DNA of 64,000 bases from Chromatiales bacterium (lineage in GTDB: Bacteria > Pseudomonadota > Gammaproteobacteria > SpSt-1174): assembly GCA_014762505.1 (NCBI GenBank), contig JABURS010000032.1:1-64000 (forward strand). The letters are read 5' to 3'. Within the stretch, counting starts at the first letter, position 1. Every line of letters begins with the position of its first letter. Shown here in pieces: positions 17,500-27,706 of this stretch. A program made the position numbers and the translations under genes. The notes below the pieces were generated by a model that saw nothing but the letters and a program-made list of their open reading frames with translations, was not told the DNA's origin and did not search any database.

Positions 17500-17907
17500 C
17501 TAACGGATGCCCTGGGCCTTCATCCAGGGCACATAGGCCTTGTCCACCTTGAGGATGTGGTGGGTGAGCCAGTCCTTGAGCAGGCCGAGCGCCTCCTCGT
17601 CCACCTGCTCACCCGCCTCGTGGCGGTCCAGCAGGTTCGTGACACTGGCCGTGAACTGGTTGTGCTCGGCCTTGTGCGCGGCCTCCGCCTCGTAGCCATG
17701 TCGCTGGAACAGCTCTTCCTCGACAATGAAGTGATTCATGGTGTAGTCGACCAGGCCGAACAGGATCTCGCCGATGGCCTCGCGACTGGGCGCGGGCTTC
17801 GAGATCTCGTCGTGCAGCGCATTGGTGCTGTCGACCAGCCAGCGGTGCTGTTCATCGATCAGATCGATACCGATACGCAGCTCATCCGTCCAGGGCATGA
17901 ACGTCAT
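17500..17907 (-). CDS. bacteriohemerythrin
   Basis: A 135-residue diiron O2-binding protein. The iron ligands are in order: His in WTDELRIG-IDLIDEQHRWL, His/Glu in MNHFIVEEELF, His pair in HKAEHNQF, and His/Asp in LTHHILKVDKAYV, the standard hemerythrin set. Start at 17907 is backed by GAGAGGGGGAAG; a longer frame is unlikely. Roles in the family are O2 storage, delivery or sensing. No chemotaxis domain is attached. Convergent with the dioxygenase gene. Confidence 0.92.
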   Translation of the reverse strand: MTFMPWTDELRIGIDLIDEQHRWLVDSTNALHDEISKPAPSREAIGEILFGLVDYTMNHFIVEEELFQRHGYEAEAAHKAEHNQFTASVTNLLDRHEAGEQVDEEALGLLKDWLTHHILKVDKAYVPWMKAQGIR

Positions 17908-18101
17908 GCTTCCCCCTCTCAGCGGCTTCGTGAGCAGACACATGCGGGCACGCGGAGATGCCCCTGTGGGCGACCATGCGCCGCTCGTTTAACCTTATTT
18001 TTTGTGCGAGTATAAACACGCCCGCGACGCCCGGACAAGCACGCCGCGCGGGGCGTTGATACACTGGCCGGCATTGCCCGTCGCATGCCTGAGGAGCAGG
18101 G

Positions 18102-19544
18102 ATGAGTGGAGACTGGAACTGGGGCCTGCTCGCGCCCCTGGCATTCGCGCTGATCGAGGCGGTCGCCATCGTCACCGCGTTGCGCGCCATCATGACGGTG
18201 CGCACCTCCCAGGGGGCCATCGCCTGGTCGGTGGCCCTGGTGAGTTTTCCCCTGCTCTCCCTGCCGCTTTACTACCTCTTCGGGCGCAACCGCTTCCAGG
18301 GCTACGTGCTGGCCCGCCGGGCCGGCGACCTGCGCATCCACCATATCGCGCAGAACCTCGCGCGGGACTTCCCGCCGCAATACCTTGCCGCACTGGGTAC
18401 ACCGGGCAGCGCCTTTCATGCCCTGGAGCGGCTGGCCCGTATCCCCTTTACCCGCGGTAACCGGCTGGCGCTGCTGGTCAATGGGCAGGCCACCTTCGAC
18501 GCCATCTTCGAGGCGCTCGAGACGGCGCGCGACTACGTCCTGGTGCAGTTTTTCATCGTGCGTGACGACGGCCTCGGCCGCCGCCTGCACGCGGCGCTCG
18601 CGGCCTGCGCCGCCCGCGGCGTGCGCGTGTATTTCCTCTACGACGCCATCGGCAGCCGCGAGCTGCCGGACACCTATGTGGACTCGTTGCGCGAACGCGG
18701 CGTCGAAATGGAGGCCTTCAATGCCGGCAGCGACCGACGCAGCCGCTATCAGATCAACTTCCGCAACCATCGCAAGGTGCTGGTGATCGACGGCCACCAG
18801 GCCTTCATCGGCGGGCACAACGTGGGCGACGAGTACCTCGGCCAGGACCCGGCCCTGTCGCCCTGGCGCGATACCCACGTGTCTCTCGAGGGCCCGGCGG
18901 TACTGGCGGCGCAGCTGACCTTCATCGAGGACTGGCACTGGGTGACGGGCAGGGTGCCGACACTGGCCTGGCAGGCCGTGGCCGCGGCGGACCACGATCA
19001 GCCGGTACTCATCGCACCCACCGGCCCGGCCGACGAACAGGAGACCGGCTCCCTGCTCTTCACCCAGCTCATCGGCATGGCCCGGCGGCGACTATGGATC
19101 GTGAGCCCCTATTTCGTGCCGGACTCCTCTGTGATGAACGCCCTGCGTCTGGCCGTGCTGCGCGGCGTGGATGTGCGCCTGCTGGTACCGCAGCGACCGG
19201 ACCACCGCCTGGTACACCTGGCGGCCCAGGCCTATTACGCGGATGCGGTACCCGCGGGCATCCGCATCCATCGTCATACCCGGGGATTCCTGCACCAGAA
19301 GGTCGTGCTCATCGACGACGAGATTGCGGCCGTCGGCACGGTGAATCTCGACAACCGCTCCCTGCGCCTCAATTTCGAGGTCACCGTGATCAGTGCCTGT
19401 CCCCGGTTTGCCGCCGAGGTCGAGGCCATGCTCGAACAGGACTTCGCCGCCAGCACGCCACTGACCCCCGAGATGATCAACGCCCGCCGCCTGCCGGCCC
19501 GCATCGCCTGTCGCGTGGCCCGTCTCTTCTCCCCGGTGCTTTGA
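18102..19544 (+). CDS. cls: cardiolipin synthase (two-HKD phospholipase D family)
   Basis: Condenses two phosphatidylglycerols, or PG with PE, into cardiolipin at the inner membrane. Two N-terminal transmembrane helices (~10-30, ~40-60) are followed by two phospholipase-D catalytic motifs: NHRKVLVIDGHQAFIGGHN (~222-240; HxKxxxxD) and HQKVVLIDDEIAAVGTVN (~400). The 480-residue length fits ClsA-type enzymes (486 in E. coli) more than ClsB or ClsC. ATG preceded by GAGGAGCAGGG. Monocistronic, ending at a terminator hairpin that also serves the opposite strand. Confidence 0.93.
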   Translation: MSGDWNWGLLAPLAFALIEAVAIVTALRAIMTVRTSQGAIAWSVALVSFPLLSLPLYYLFGRNRFQGYVLARRAGDLRIHHIAQNLARDFPPQYLAALGTPGSAFHALERLARIPFTRGNRLALLVNGQATFDAIFEALETARDYVLVQFFIVRDDGLGRRLHAALAACAARGVRVYFLYDAIGSRELPDTYVDSLRERGVEMEAFNAGSDRRSRYQINFRNHRKVLVIDGHQAFIGGHNVGDEYLGQDPALSPWRDTHVSLEGPAVLAAQLTFIEDWHWVTGRVPTLAWQAVAAADHDQPVLIAPTGPADEQETGSLLFTQLIGMARRRLWIVSPYFVPDSSVMNALRLAVLRGVDVRLLVPQRPDHRLVHLAAQAYYADAVPAGIRIHRHTRGFLHQKVVLIDDEIAAVGTVNLDNRSLRLNFEVTVISACPRFAAEVEAMLEQDFAASTPLTPEMINARRLPARIACRVARLFSPVL

Positions 19545-19550
19545 GCGCAT

Positions 19551-19575
19551 AAAAAAGGCCGCCATGAAGGCGGCC
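19551..19575 (-). terminator. rho-independent terminator of the rhodanese gene
   Basis: On the minus strand a 7-bp GGCCGCC/GGCGGCC stem with a 5-base loop is followed by six T. On the plus strand a shorter T run follows, so it may be bidirectional between the convergent cls and rhodanese genes. Confidence 0.9.
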
Positions 19576-19599
19576 TTTCCAGCAGGAACAGGGGAGGAC

Positions 19600-20202
19600 T
19601 CAGTTGGACGCGATCTGCGTCATCTTGTTGCGTTCGAGCTTGTAGGTCCACGGCAGGCCCTGGTTGCGCCAGCCATTGACCACGCGCTGACCGGCATGCG
19701 GACCTTCCTTGGCCTTGTCGCCCTCGTAACCCTCGAGCACGCTGTAGACGCGGGTATAACCCAGCTTGGCCAGCAGGTCGGCCGCCTTCGCGGAACGGCT
19801 GCCGGAACGGCACAGCACGATGATCGTGTCGTCCTTGCCCAGGCCCTTGGCCTGCAGGCGACGCTCGACCTGGTTGGCGAACTCGCTGTTCACGTCCATC
19901 ACGTAGCTCTGCTTCTTGTCGTCGAAGGCATTCCATTCGCTGAGCTGCATGTAGGGGATGTTCGCATCGGCCACGGTAGGCATGCCGAGGAAGTTCACTT
20001 CCGCGTGCGAGCGCACGTCGAGGAACAGCGTCTTGTCGCCCTGGGCCTGCATGTGGTCGTAGGCCTCCTTGGCGCTCATATAAAGACCAAGCGTCGTCTG
20101 CTTCTTCTTCGGCACGTCGGCGCCCTGGGCGGCGACAGCCAGCGAAGCGGAAACGACCAGGATCAGGCTGGCAATAACACTGACGAGAAGGGATTTTTTC
20201 AT
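19600..20202 (-). CDS. exported rhodanese-domain protein
   Basis: A 200-residue protein with a clear signal peptide (MKKSLLVSVIASLILVVSAS, cleavage likely after AVA-A). A single rhodanese domain follows, with LFLDVRSHAEV and the active-site loop LCRSGSRSAKAADLL, including the catalytic Cys. The periplasmic location and C-R-S-G-S-R loop are consistent with sulfane-sulfur handling, fitting an organism with sulfur metabolism, but the substrate is not shown. Terminated by the hairpin at 19551-19575. Confidence 0.88.
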   Translation of the reverse strand: MKKSLLVSVIASLILVVSASLAVAAQGADVPKKKQTTLGLYMSAKEAYDHMQAQGDKTLFLDVRSHAEVNFLGMPTVADANIPYMQLSEWNAFDDKKQSYVMDVNSEFANQVERRLQAKGLGKDDTIIVLCRSGSRSAKAADLLAKLGYTRVYSVLEGYEGDKAKEGPHAGQRVVNGWRNQGLPWTYKLERNKMTQIASN

Positions 20203-20518
20203 GGGTCAAACTCCATATTGACGGGGTGATGTCCTGCTGGCCGGGATCCCAGGCGGATACCCAAGGCAGGCGCAAGATACACCAACCGGCATGTCAGGTG
20301 TAAGCACGAAACCACGGGAATGTGCGAAACCGCGACCGGGTTCGCGTCATGATGCGGGAGCGGCGCGGTGATGCACCGCCATGGCACGTTCCCGGCGCCC
20401 TGCGCGCCATCCCGGCGCACGCCGGCTGCCTCTGCCACCTGTGCAGCGGTCCCCGCCGCACTGGCACAGAACCTGCTGGAAGCGCTTCCATCGACACCGG
20501 AAAAGGACGCCTGCGAAC
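20203..20518. other. intergenic region between rhodanese and unknown gene 20519
   Basis: This 316-base divergent gap must contain the rhodanese promoter. I see no convincing ORF, RNA structure or repeat in it. The frames that cross it on both strands are high-GC noise. Confidence 0.4.
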
Positions 20519-20932
20519 ATGCCATTCGAAGACCCGCTCGACGCCGAGACCATGCGCATCATCATCCAGCTGCGCCGCGTGCTGCTGGACGACCACGGCG
20601 TGGATATCGATCTCGAAGACCCCCACGTGATGGAAAATCTCTTCGACGCCGCCCGCGAGGCACGGGACCGGAAGGCCGAGCAGCTGGCCTACGCCCTCTG
20701 CGACCACCTCACGGCCCTGCACTACGAGGTCAGCGGTCCCGGCTGCCGGGAGCGGCTGCAGCCGCAGTTTCGCAGCCCCCTGCATGAGCGCTTCGTCGGT
20801 GCGAACCCCGGACGGGTCTACCGCGGCCAGGTGCAGGACGAGCAGCAGCCGCCACCGGCCTCCAACGATGCCGGCCCGGCCGGGGAGCCGCGCCGGGAGG
20901 TGATCTACCGGGGCCGGCGCGTGGTGGTCTGA
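20519..20932 (+). CDS. unknown protein, 137 residues
   Basis: A soluble acidic protein, MPFEDPLDAETMRIIIQLRR onwards. The first ~80 residues look helical; the C-terminal third is Pro/Ala/Gln-rich and ends with REVIYRGRRVVV, a short beta-strand-like tail. The start at 20519 gives a compact N-terminus; longer upstream frames encode basic low-complexity sequence and are unlikely. Its stop lies three bases from the stop of the convergent uup gene. No family recognised. Confidence 0.6.
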   Translation: MPFEDPLDAETMRIIIQLRRVLLDDHGVDIDLEDPHVMENLFDAAREARDRKAEQLAYALCDHLTALHYEVSGPGCRERLQPQFRSPLHERFVGANPGRVYRGQVQDEQQPPPASNDAGPAGEPRREVIYRGRRVVV

Positions 20933-20935
20933 GGC

Positions 20936-22837
20936 TCAGCCCGCACGCAGCGCCTCCAGCGCCTCCCACCGGGCATAGGCGGCCTCGAGTTCCGACTCGA
21001 CCCGGGCAAGCCGCGCCTGAGCATCGGCCATCGCCTCCGCCCCCTGCTGGTAGAAGTCCGGATCGGCCATGGCCTCGTGCAGGCCGGCCTGCTCGGCCTC
21101 CAGGGCCTCGATGCGCGCGGGCAGCTGATCGAGTTCACGCTGGTCCTTGTAGGAGAGCCTGGCGGCCTTTGCCGGGGCCGGCCTGGCGCGTTCCGCGGCC
21201 GGGGCGGCAACCGGCCTGGCCGGCGCCGGTATATCCGCGGGGTCACGCCGCTGGCGCAGCCAGTCCTCGTAACCGCCCACGTACTCGTTGACCACCCCGT
21301 CGCCCTCGAACACCAGGGTGCTGGTGACCACGTGATCGAGGAAGGCGCGGTCGTGGCTCACCAGCAGCACCGTGCCCGCGTAGTCCATCAGCAGCTCCTC
21401 GAGCAGGTCGAGGGTGTCGGCATCGAGGTCGTTGGTGGGCTCGTCGAGCACCAGCACGTTCGAGGGCCGGGTGAACAGGCGCGCCAGCAGCAGGCGGTTG
21501 CGCTCGCCGCCCGACAGGGCCCGCACCGGCTGACGGGCACGCTGCGGGGTGAACAGGAAGTCCTGCAGATAACTCAGCACATGGCGCGGCTGGCCGTTGA
21601 TGGTGAGCATGTCGCGCCCCTCACCCACGTTCTCCTGCACGGTCTTTTCCTCATCCAGGATCGCGCGGTACTGGTCGAAATAGGCGATCTCCAGGTTCGC
21701 GCCGCGCTTGATGCGGCCGGTCTGTGGCTCGATATCGCCCAGCAGCAGGCGCAGCAGCGTGGTCTTGCCGGCACCGTTGGGACCGATGATACCCACCTTG
21801 TCGCCACGCATGATGGTGGTCGTCAGGTCGCGGATCACCGGCTTGCCGCCGTACTCGAAACACACGCCCTCGGCCTCGACCACGATCTTGCCGGAGCGCT
21901 CGGCCTCCTGGATCTGCATGCGGGCCTTGCCGACCTGGCCGCGCCGCTCGCGGCGCTCCTCGCGCATGGCCTTGAGCGCCCGTACCCGGCCCTCGTTGCG
22001 CGTGCGCCGCGCCTTGATGCCCTGGCGTATCCAGGCCTCTTCCTGGGCCAGCTTCTTGTCGAACAGGGCGTTCTGCCGCTCCTCGGCGTCCAGCACCTCC
22101 TGCTTGCGCCGCAGGTAGGTGTCGTAGTCGCCGGGCCAGTCGGTGAGTCGCCCGCGATCCAGCTCGATGAGGCGGGTGGCCAGGCGCTTGAGAAAGGCGC
22201 GGTCGTGGGTGATGAACAGCAGCGCGCCGTTCCAGTCGAGCAGGAACTCCTCCAGCCAGGTGATGGCCTCGATGTCGAGGTGGTTGGTGGGCTCGTCCAG
22301 CAGCAGCAGGTCGGGGTCGCCCACCAGGGCGCGGGCCAGCAGCACGCGGCGCTTGAGACCGCCGGAGAGGCTGGACATCGCCACCTCCGGGTCGAGCTGC
22401 AGGCGCGAGAGGGTGGCATCCACCCGTTGGTTCATGTCCCAGCCATCCACCGCCTCGAGCGCGTGCTGGCAACGCTCGAGCTCGGCCATGCGCGCCTCGC
22501 TCGGGTCCTCGGCGATGGCATGGGCGATGGCGTGGTAGCGGCGCAGCAGCTCGCCGGCCTCGCCCAGGCCGCTGGCCACCACGTCGAACACGCTGCCGGT
22601 CGCGTCACGCGGCACCTCCTGCTCCAGCCGCGCGATGCGCAGGCCCTGGTTACGGGTGATCTGGCCGTCGTCGGGCGCGATCTCGCCGGATACCAGGCGC
22701 AGCAGGGTGGACTTGCCGGCGCCGTTGCGCCCGACCAGGCAGAGGCGTTCGCCCCGCTCGATCTGGAAATTCACGTGGTCCAGCAGCGGCGGGTTGCCGT
22801 AGGTGACGACGACATCGCGGAAGGTCAGAAGGGCCAT
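20936..22837 (-). CDS. uup: ABC-F ATPase Uup
   Basis: A 633-residue soluble tandem ABC ATPase without membrane domains. ABC1 has Walker A GRNGAGKST and signature LSGGLKRRV; ABC2 has GPNGAGKTT and LSGGERNRL; both Walker B segments end LLLDEPTN/LVLDEPTN. The C-terminal ~90 residues form the coiled-coil DNA-binding arm typical of Uup. Uup acts in ribosome and replication maintenance and limits transposon excision in E. coli. It lies about 100 bases downstream of a terminator in an RNA-metabolism neighbourhood (rhlE, RRM). Confidence 0.92.
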   Translation of the reverse strand: MALLTFRDVVVTYGNPPLLDHVNFQIERGERLCLVGRNGAGKSTLLRLVSGEIAPDDGQITRNQGLRIARLEQEVPRDATGSVFDVVASGLGEAGELLRRYHAIAHAIAEDPSEARMAELERCQHALEAVDGWDMNQRVDATLSRLQLDPEVAMSSLSGGLKRRVLLARALVGDPDLLLLDEPTNHLDIEAITWLEEFLLDWNGALLFITHDRAFLKRLATRLIELDRGRLTDWPGDYDTYLRRKQEVLDAEERQNALFDKKLAQEEAWIRQGIKARRTRNEGRVRALKAMREERRERRGQVGKARMQIQEAERSGKIVVEAEGVCFEYGGKPVIRDLTTTIMRGDKVGIIGPNGAGKTTLLRLLLGDIEPQTGRIKRGANLEIAYFDQYRAILDEEKTVQENVGEGRDMLTINGQPRHVLSYLQDFLFTPQRARQPVRALSGGERNRLLLARLFTRPSNVLVLDEPTNDLDADTLDLLEELLMDYAGTVLLVSHDRAFLDHVVTSTLVFEGDGVVNEYVGGYEDWLRQRRDPADIPAPARPVAAPAAERARPAPAKAARLSYKDQRELDQLPARIEALEAEQAGLHEAMADPDFYQQGAEAMADAQARLARVESELEAAYARWEALEALRAG

Positions 22838-22882
22838 AAGGGTTCGTCAGGGTACCTGTGTGCGGAAGATGGTCATGCCAGT

Positions 22883-22921
22883 AAAAAGGCCGGGGGCGAT
22901 AGTGTATATCGCGCCCCGGCC
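22883..22921 (-). terminator. terminator between the RRM gene and uup
   Basis: Reading on the minus strand, a GGCCGGGG/CCCCGGCC stem closes an 18-base interior and is followed by five T. It lies just after the RRM gene and before uup, separating the two transcripts. Confidence 0.7.
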
Positions 22922-22945
22922 CGGGATCATCGCCAGCCTGTGAAA

Positions 22946-23215
22946 CTAGCGGCGGCGACCGCGGCCCTTGCTGTCCTTGGCGCGCTCCTGGTTCACGCGC
23001 AGGGGGCGGCCGTTGAAGTCGCTGCCGTCCAGGCCGGCGATCGCTGCGCGGGCCTCGTGCCCCTCCATGTCGACGAAGGCAAAGCCCCGGCACTTGCCGG
23101 AGAAGACGTCACGCGACATCTTCACCCCGCGCACCTTGCCGTACTGCGAGAACAGGGTCTCCACATCGTTTTCCCGGGTATCAGGGGGCAGGTTGCCCAC
23201 GTACATCGTTAGCAT
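22946..23215 (-). CDS. RRM-type RNA-binding protein
   Basis: An 89-residue protein with a single RNA-recognition motif: RNP2 as MYVGNL at the start and RNP1 as RGFAFVDM (~43-50), then a basic tail (KDSKGRGRRR). Bacterial and cyanobacterial Rbp-type proteins of this shape are often cold-induced. The ATG has GGAG upstream and lies nine bases after the rhlE stop, so rhlE and this gene form an operon. Followed by a hairpin terminator. Confidence 0.92.
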   Translation of the reverse strand: MLTMYVGNLPPDTRENDVETLFSQYGKVRGVKMSRDVFSGKCRGFAFVDMEGHEARAAIAGLDGSDFNGRPLRVNQERAKDSKGRGRRR

Positions 23216-23224
23216 GCTTGTCTC

Positions 23225-24508
<1,284 letters not shown>

Positions 24509-24932
24509 ATTGTGGATATACCTCTGGATGGACCCGTGCCGGTATGCCGGCGGTCCGATGCGATGAAGTGCGAAGCGAAAACCCGATGAGGGATACAGAC
24601 GCGCCGCGGCCGGTTTGCCGTACCAGCCACACAGTGTTGCGTCTCGGGGGTACTTTGCGGCCTCGTGAATGACGCCGCGACAAACATGAAGGCTTAGAGT
24701 AACACGAACTGCCCTGGTTCCCTACAACTATCGGGTTTTTTGTCTCCCGGGCAGGCTGCATTTTGCAGTAGTTTTCCGTCAAGGGTTGTTGTAGAGTGAT
24801 TTTGCTGCAGCTTGTGGTTCAGGCAGTTTAGGTAGTGTCCCGCCAGGTTTACCTCCCGAACGACCCATCATGATCTGCACGCAACACCCCGTTTTCATGC
24901 ATTTTGTTAAGTAGTTCTAGAAGGTGAACATC
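24509..24932. other. divergent leader/promoter region of rhlE and csp
   Basis: A 424-base gene-free region between two cold-type genes. It is AT-richer than its surroundings near 24700-24800 and 24880-24920. Long 5' leaders are usual for csp and some helicase mRNAs, which act as thermosensors. I see no ORF that looks real and no promoter strong enough to name. Confidence 0.5.
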
Positions 24933-25136
24933 ATGGCGACAGGTACCGTGAAGTGGTTTAACGAATCCAAGGGCTTTGGCTTTATCTCGCAGGACGCCGG
25001 TGGCGACGACGTGTTCGTCCACTTCTCCGCGATTCAGGGCTCGGGCTTCAAGACCCTGGCCGAAGGCGAAAAGGTGACCTTCGACATCCAGCAGGGTCCG
25101 AAGGGCCCGCAGGCCGCCAACGTCGTTCGCGGCTAG
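24933..25136 (+). CDS. cold-shock protein, CspA family (second copy)
   Basis: A 67-residue cold-shock domain with RNP1 KGFGFI and RNP2 VFVHF. AGAAGGTG precedes the ATG at 24933. It is about 75% identical by eye to the copy at 13772-13975 and shares the end [13 protein letters not shown]. Placed next to rhlE and the RRM gene, it belongs to the RNA-chaperone neighbourhood. Followed by a strong terminator. Confidence 0.95.
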   Translation: MATGTVKWFNESKGFGFISQDAGGDDVFVHFSAIQGSGFKTLAEGEKVTFDIQQGPKGPQAANVVRG

Positions 25137-25160
25137 GCAACGACAGTCAGGCCCCAAGAA

Positions 25161-25186
25161 CCCCGCCCCTGTGGCGGGGTTTTTTT
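25161..25186 (+). terminator. strong rho-independent terminator of csp
   Basis: A 7-bp CCCCGCC/GGCGGGG stem with a 5-base loop and seven T, 24 bases after the csp stop codon. Confidence 0.95.
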
Positions 25187-25268
25187 ATGCCAGCGCCGTG
25201 GCTGGACGGACAGGTGAGCGGCTTCTAGACTCCCTGTTACGTCTAACGGCAGACCAAGGAGGTTCACC

Positions 25269-25592
25269 ATGAGAGGCTACAGCAACATGCCCCACCTGGC
25301 CTGGAACGACGGCCATGCCGTGGCCAGGGCCAGGCTCCAGATCCAGCGCCTGGAACCCTTCATCCTCGACATGCCGGACGACATGGACCTGCACCTGGAC
25401 GGCGAGGCCCTGCACTGCCGCGAGATCACCGACGACGGCGTGCTCGTCAGCTGCGACGTCGAGGCCGGCCTCAACACCCTCGCCGACCGTAACCAGGCGC
25501 CACGCCTGAAGGAAATCGCCGCCGAGATCGACCGGTTCCACATGACCATCGACGTGGACGCGGACAGGCACCGCATCATCGTCCACGACTAG
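25269..25592 (+). CDS. unknown protein, 107 residues
   Basis: A soluble acidic protein behind a very strong ribosome-binding site (AAGGAGG, six to seven bases from the ATG). The sequence alternates hydrophobic and charged residues (ARARLQIQRLEPFILDMPDD, then FHMTIDVDADRHRIIVHD), suggesting an alpha/beta fold. It is followed by a perfect GATGGCGGGG hairpin. No motif recognised. It is not clearly co-transcribed with its neighbours. Confidence 0.6.
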   Translation: MRGYSNMPHLAWNDGHAVARARLQIQRLEPFILDMPDDMDLHLDGEALHCREITDDGVLVSCDVEAGLNTLADRNQAPRLKEIAAEIDRFHMTIDVDADRHRIIVHD

Positions 25593-25605
25593 GCGCTCCA
25601 GCCAC

Positions 25606-25631
25606 GATGGCGGGGCGCCGACCCCGCCATC
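25606..25631 (+). terminator. hairpin after gene 25269-25592
   Basis: A perfect 10-bp stem GATGGCGGGG/CCCCGCCATC with a 6-base loop begins 13 bases after the stop. No T run. Confidence 0.5.
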
Positions 25632-25772
25632 CCTCCAGCAGTATCCCCCGATCCCGGTCAGGCTGTGACCCCCGACCTCGCCAGCGCGGCCCATGCCCGG
25701 TATATTTCCCCTGAGACACACCGGCGCGCCGGATGCGCGTCCGTCAAAACCATACGAACAAAAGACACCCGC

Positions 25773-26717
25773 ATGGAATCACTCAAAGAAAGCATTCAGA
25801 GACAGCGCCAGTCGCTGGAGGGCATGCTGGCCGAACCCCTGGCGCGCATCGCCGCCAGCTGCGCCCCCATCTGGGGGCATCGCGAGGCGCTGGACGGCGT
25901 GCTCAGCGAGAGCCTGGAGAACGTGCCCTACTGCACCTTCCTCTACGCGCTGAACACCAACGGCGTGCAGATCACCGACAACGTCTCCCGCTCCGGCCTG
26001 TTGCCCGAACACTTCGGTCGCGACCGCTCGCAGCGCCCCTACATGAAGGAGGTCGTGCCGGCCACCGGCTTCCTGCTGTCCGATGCCTACATCAGCCTGC
26101 TGGGCCGCCGCCCCTCGCTCACGGCCCTGCAGCTGGTGCACCGGGACGACGCGGTGGTGGGCTTCATCGGCGCCGACTTCGACCTGCGCAACCTGCCGGT
26201 CACGGCCGAGCTCTACGACGAGCCCACCCAGTGGCGGCAGATCAAGGGGGATGCGGCCATCCGCGGCACCCTGTTCCAGCAGACCCGCGTCGAGAGCCTG
26301 ATGGACCAGAACATCGACCAGGCCATGTCCATCCTGGAAGAGCTGATCGCCGAGCGCGGCGTGTTCCAGTGCGTGCTGCATTTCTCCAGCAGCCGCGCCA
26401 CCGTGTGGACCCTCGACGACCCCTACCGCTACCGCCTGCTGCAGCACGACGCCCTGAGCGACCCGGACGTCTGCCTGGCCTACCCGCGCCGCGATTACTC
26501 GCCCGAGGCCCTGATCCCGCACGACGTCATCGGCGGGATCCTGACGGAGATGGGCAAACTGCGCTTCGCCGACGAGACGGTGTACCTGCGCTCGGCCTCC
26601 ATCAACATCTTCAACGGCATGATCAGCCTGACCTTCTCCTGCGACGGCTCACACTACATGTCCTGGGACGAGTTCCTGGAGAAGAACGTGAGCTTCTGGC
26701 TGGGCAGCGCCGCCTGA
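25773..26717 (+). CDS. PDC/Cache-like sensor domain protein
   Basis: A 314-residue protein with no transmembrane segment or signal peptide. Residues about 40-150 carry the double-Cache (PDC) core, in particular the GRDRSQRPYMKEV segment, the usual ligand-loop signature, then FLLSDAYISLLGRRPSLTALQLVHRD. The C-terminal half has no output domain that I recognise. In most bacteria PDC domains are extracytoplasmic and attached to kinases or GGDEF domains; a free-standing soluble form is unusual. Start at 25773 chosen as the first ATG giving a helical N-terminus. Confidence 0.75.
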   Translation: MESLKESIQRQRQSLEGMLAEPLARIAASCAPIWGHREALDGVLSESLENVPYCTFLYALNTNGVQITDNVSRSGLLPEHFGRDRSQRPYMKEVVPATGFLLSDAYISLLGRRPSLTALQLVHRDDAVVGFIGADFDLRNLPVTAELYDEPTQWRQIKGDAAIRGTLFQQTRVESLMDQNIDQAMSILEELIAERGVFQCVLHFSSSRATVWTLDDPYRYRLLQHDALSDPDVCLAYPRRDYSPEALIPHDVIGGILTEMGKLRFADETVYLRSASINIFNGMISLTFSCDGSHYMSWDEFLEKNVSFWLGSAA

Positions 26718-26735
26718 TCCGGGCCTGCCGGCCCC

Positions 26736-27209
26736 TCAGCCCAGGTCGAGCCAGTAGCGGTGGGCGTAGTGACGATCCGGATCCTCCGGATCCAGCGCGA
26801 CGAATCCATTGCCCTCGAAGAAGCCCCGCGCATCGGCCTGGGCCTTGACCAGCACCCCGGCCTGCCCGTCTCGCGACGCCACCTCCCGCACGGCCGCGAG
26901 CAGGCGGCGCCCCACCCCCTGGCGTTGCCAGGCCGGGTCGACATACAGGCCATGCAGCAGCAGTGCCGCCCGCCCTGCCGGCACATCACGGGGATCGGCC
27001 GGCTCCCAGGTCGCCACCCCGACCACGCGCCTCTCCGCCTCCGCCACCACGGCCGCGAGATGCGCCAGGTCGACGCTGTCGTAACGGTAGGATGGCAACG
27101 ACAGCCGCTTGACCCGCTCCGGCAGGTCCCAGCCCATCACCGCCGCCTCGATCACGGCGTTGATGGCCGCAAGATCCGCCCCGTCCGTCGGCCTCACATG
27201 AATCAGCAT
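26736..27209 (-). CDS. GNAT family N-acetyltransferase
   Basis: A 157-residue single GNAT domain transferring acetyl from acetyl-CoA to an amine. The acetyl-CoA-binding motif is LYVDPAWQRQGVGRRLL (Q/R-x-x-G-x-G/A), followed by GVLVKAQADARGFFEGNGF, the usual motif B. Start at 27209 is supported by GGGGAG. Substrate unknown. It stands alone between the PDC-domain gene (convergent) and a long noncoding stretch. Confidence 0.88.
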   Translation of the reverse strand: MLIHVRPTDGADLAAINAVIEAAVMGWDLPERVKRLSLPSYRYDSVDLAHLAAVVAEAERRVVGVATWEPADPRDVPAGRAALLLHGLYVDPAWQRQGVGRRLLAAVREVASRDGQAGVLVKAQADARGFFEGNGFVALDPEDPDRHYAHRYWLDLG

Positions 27210-27485
27210 AAGACTCCCCGCTGACAAGTTGAACCCGCCATCCTACCAGCAAAGCCGTGCGCCTCACGCCCTTGTAGGATGCCAGCCCTCTGGCCGATGG
27301 GGTTATCACCGGCATGGTCGTCATCACCGAGAGGGCCCGGCTCCTGCGACGCACCTCGATGACCAGTCCGGGCAATAACGCCTACGCTTGATCGCGCCTT
27401 GCAGCGCTCCTACGAGGCAGCGTGCCTGCTCTGTGACCTCTGTGCCCTCTGTGGCGCCTTGAATCTCCGTCTCACGCCTGACGCC
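27210..27485. other. intergenic region upstream of the tRNA-Gln repeats
   Basis: No gene recognised. The stretch near 27430-27460 contains short internally repetitive text (CTCTGTGACCTCTGTGCC, then CTCTGTGGC), probably a small dispersed repeat or degenerate sequence. A frame that runs from here across the tRNA is not a real gene. Confidence 0.4.
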
Positions 27486-27544
27486 AACATGAAAAAGGCC
27501 CGCACAGGGCGGGCCTTTTTCATGTTGGCTGGGGAACCAGGATT
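27486..27544 (-). repeat. duplicate of terminator plus tRNA-Gln 3' tail (copy A)
   Basis: A 59-bp segment with 57 of 59 bases identical to 27648-27706. It contains a copy of the tRNA-Gln terminator hairpin and of the last 19 bases of the tRNA (T-arm end, acceptor 3' strand and CCA) but not the rest of the gene. It lies 162 bp from the real copy. Confidence 0.85.
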
Positions 27545-27567
27545 GTCGGGCGCGTCCTGCGCCCGAT

Positions 27568-27593
27568 CCTACGGACTCGCTGACGCTCGCGAT
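27568..27593 (+). repeat. 26-bp motif shared with the tRNA-Phe locus
   Basis: CCTACGGACTCGCTGACGCT and the six following bases match the reverse complement of 33001-33026 at 24 of 26 positions. Both copies lie between a duplicated tRNA tail and the real tRNA. Confidence 0.75.
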
Positions 27594-27647
27594 AGCCCGC
27601 TCCCGGCGGGCTATACGAACAAAGGTCCGCCTCCCGCTCCCACATCG

Positions 27648-27706
27648 AACATGAAAAAGGCCCGCACAAGGCGGGCCTTTTTCATGTTGGCTGGGGAACT
27701 AGGATT
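27648..27706 (-). repeat. terminator plus tRNA-Gln 3' tail (copy B, overlapping the real tRNA)
   Basis: The original of the duplicated 59-bp segment: 19 bases of the tRNA-Gln 3' end and the following terminator. It differs from copy A by two substitutions. Confidence 0.85.
27654..27682 (-). terminator. terminator of tRNA-Gln
   Basis: A 7-bp GGCCCGC/GCGGGCC stem flanked by five A and five T, immediately downstream of the tRNA on the minus strand. It is symmetric and could act in both directions. Confidence 0.85.
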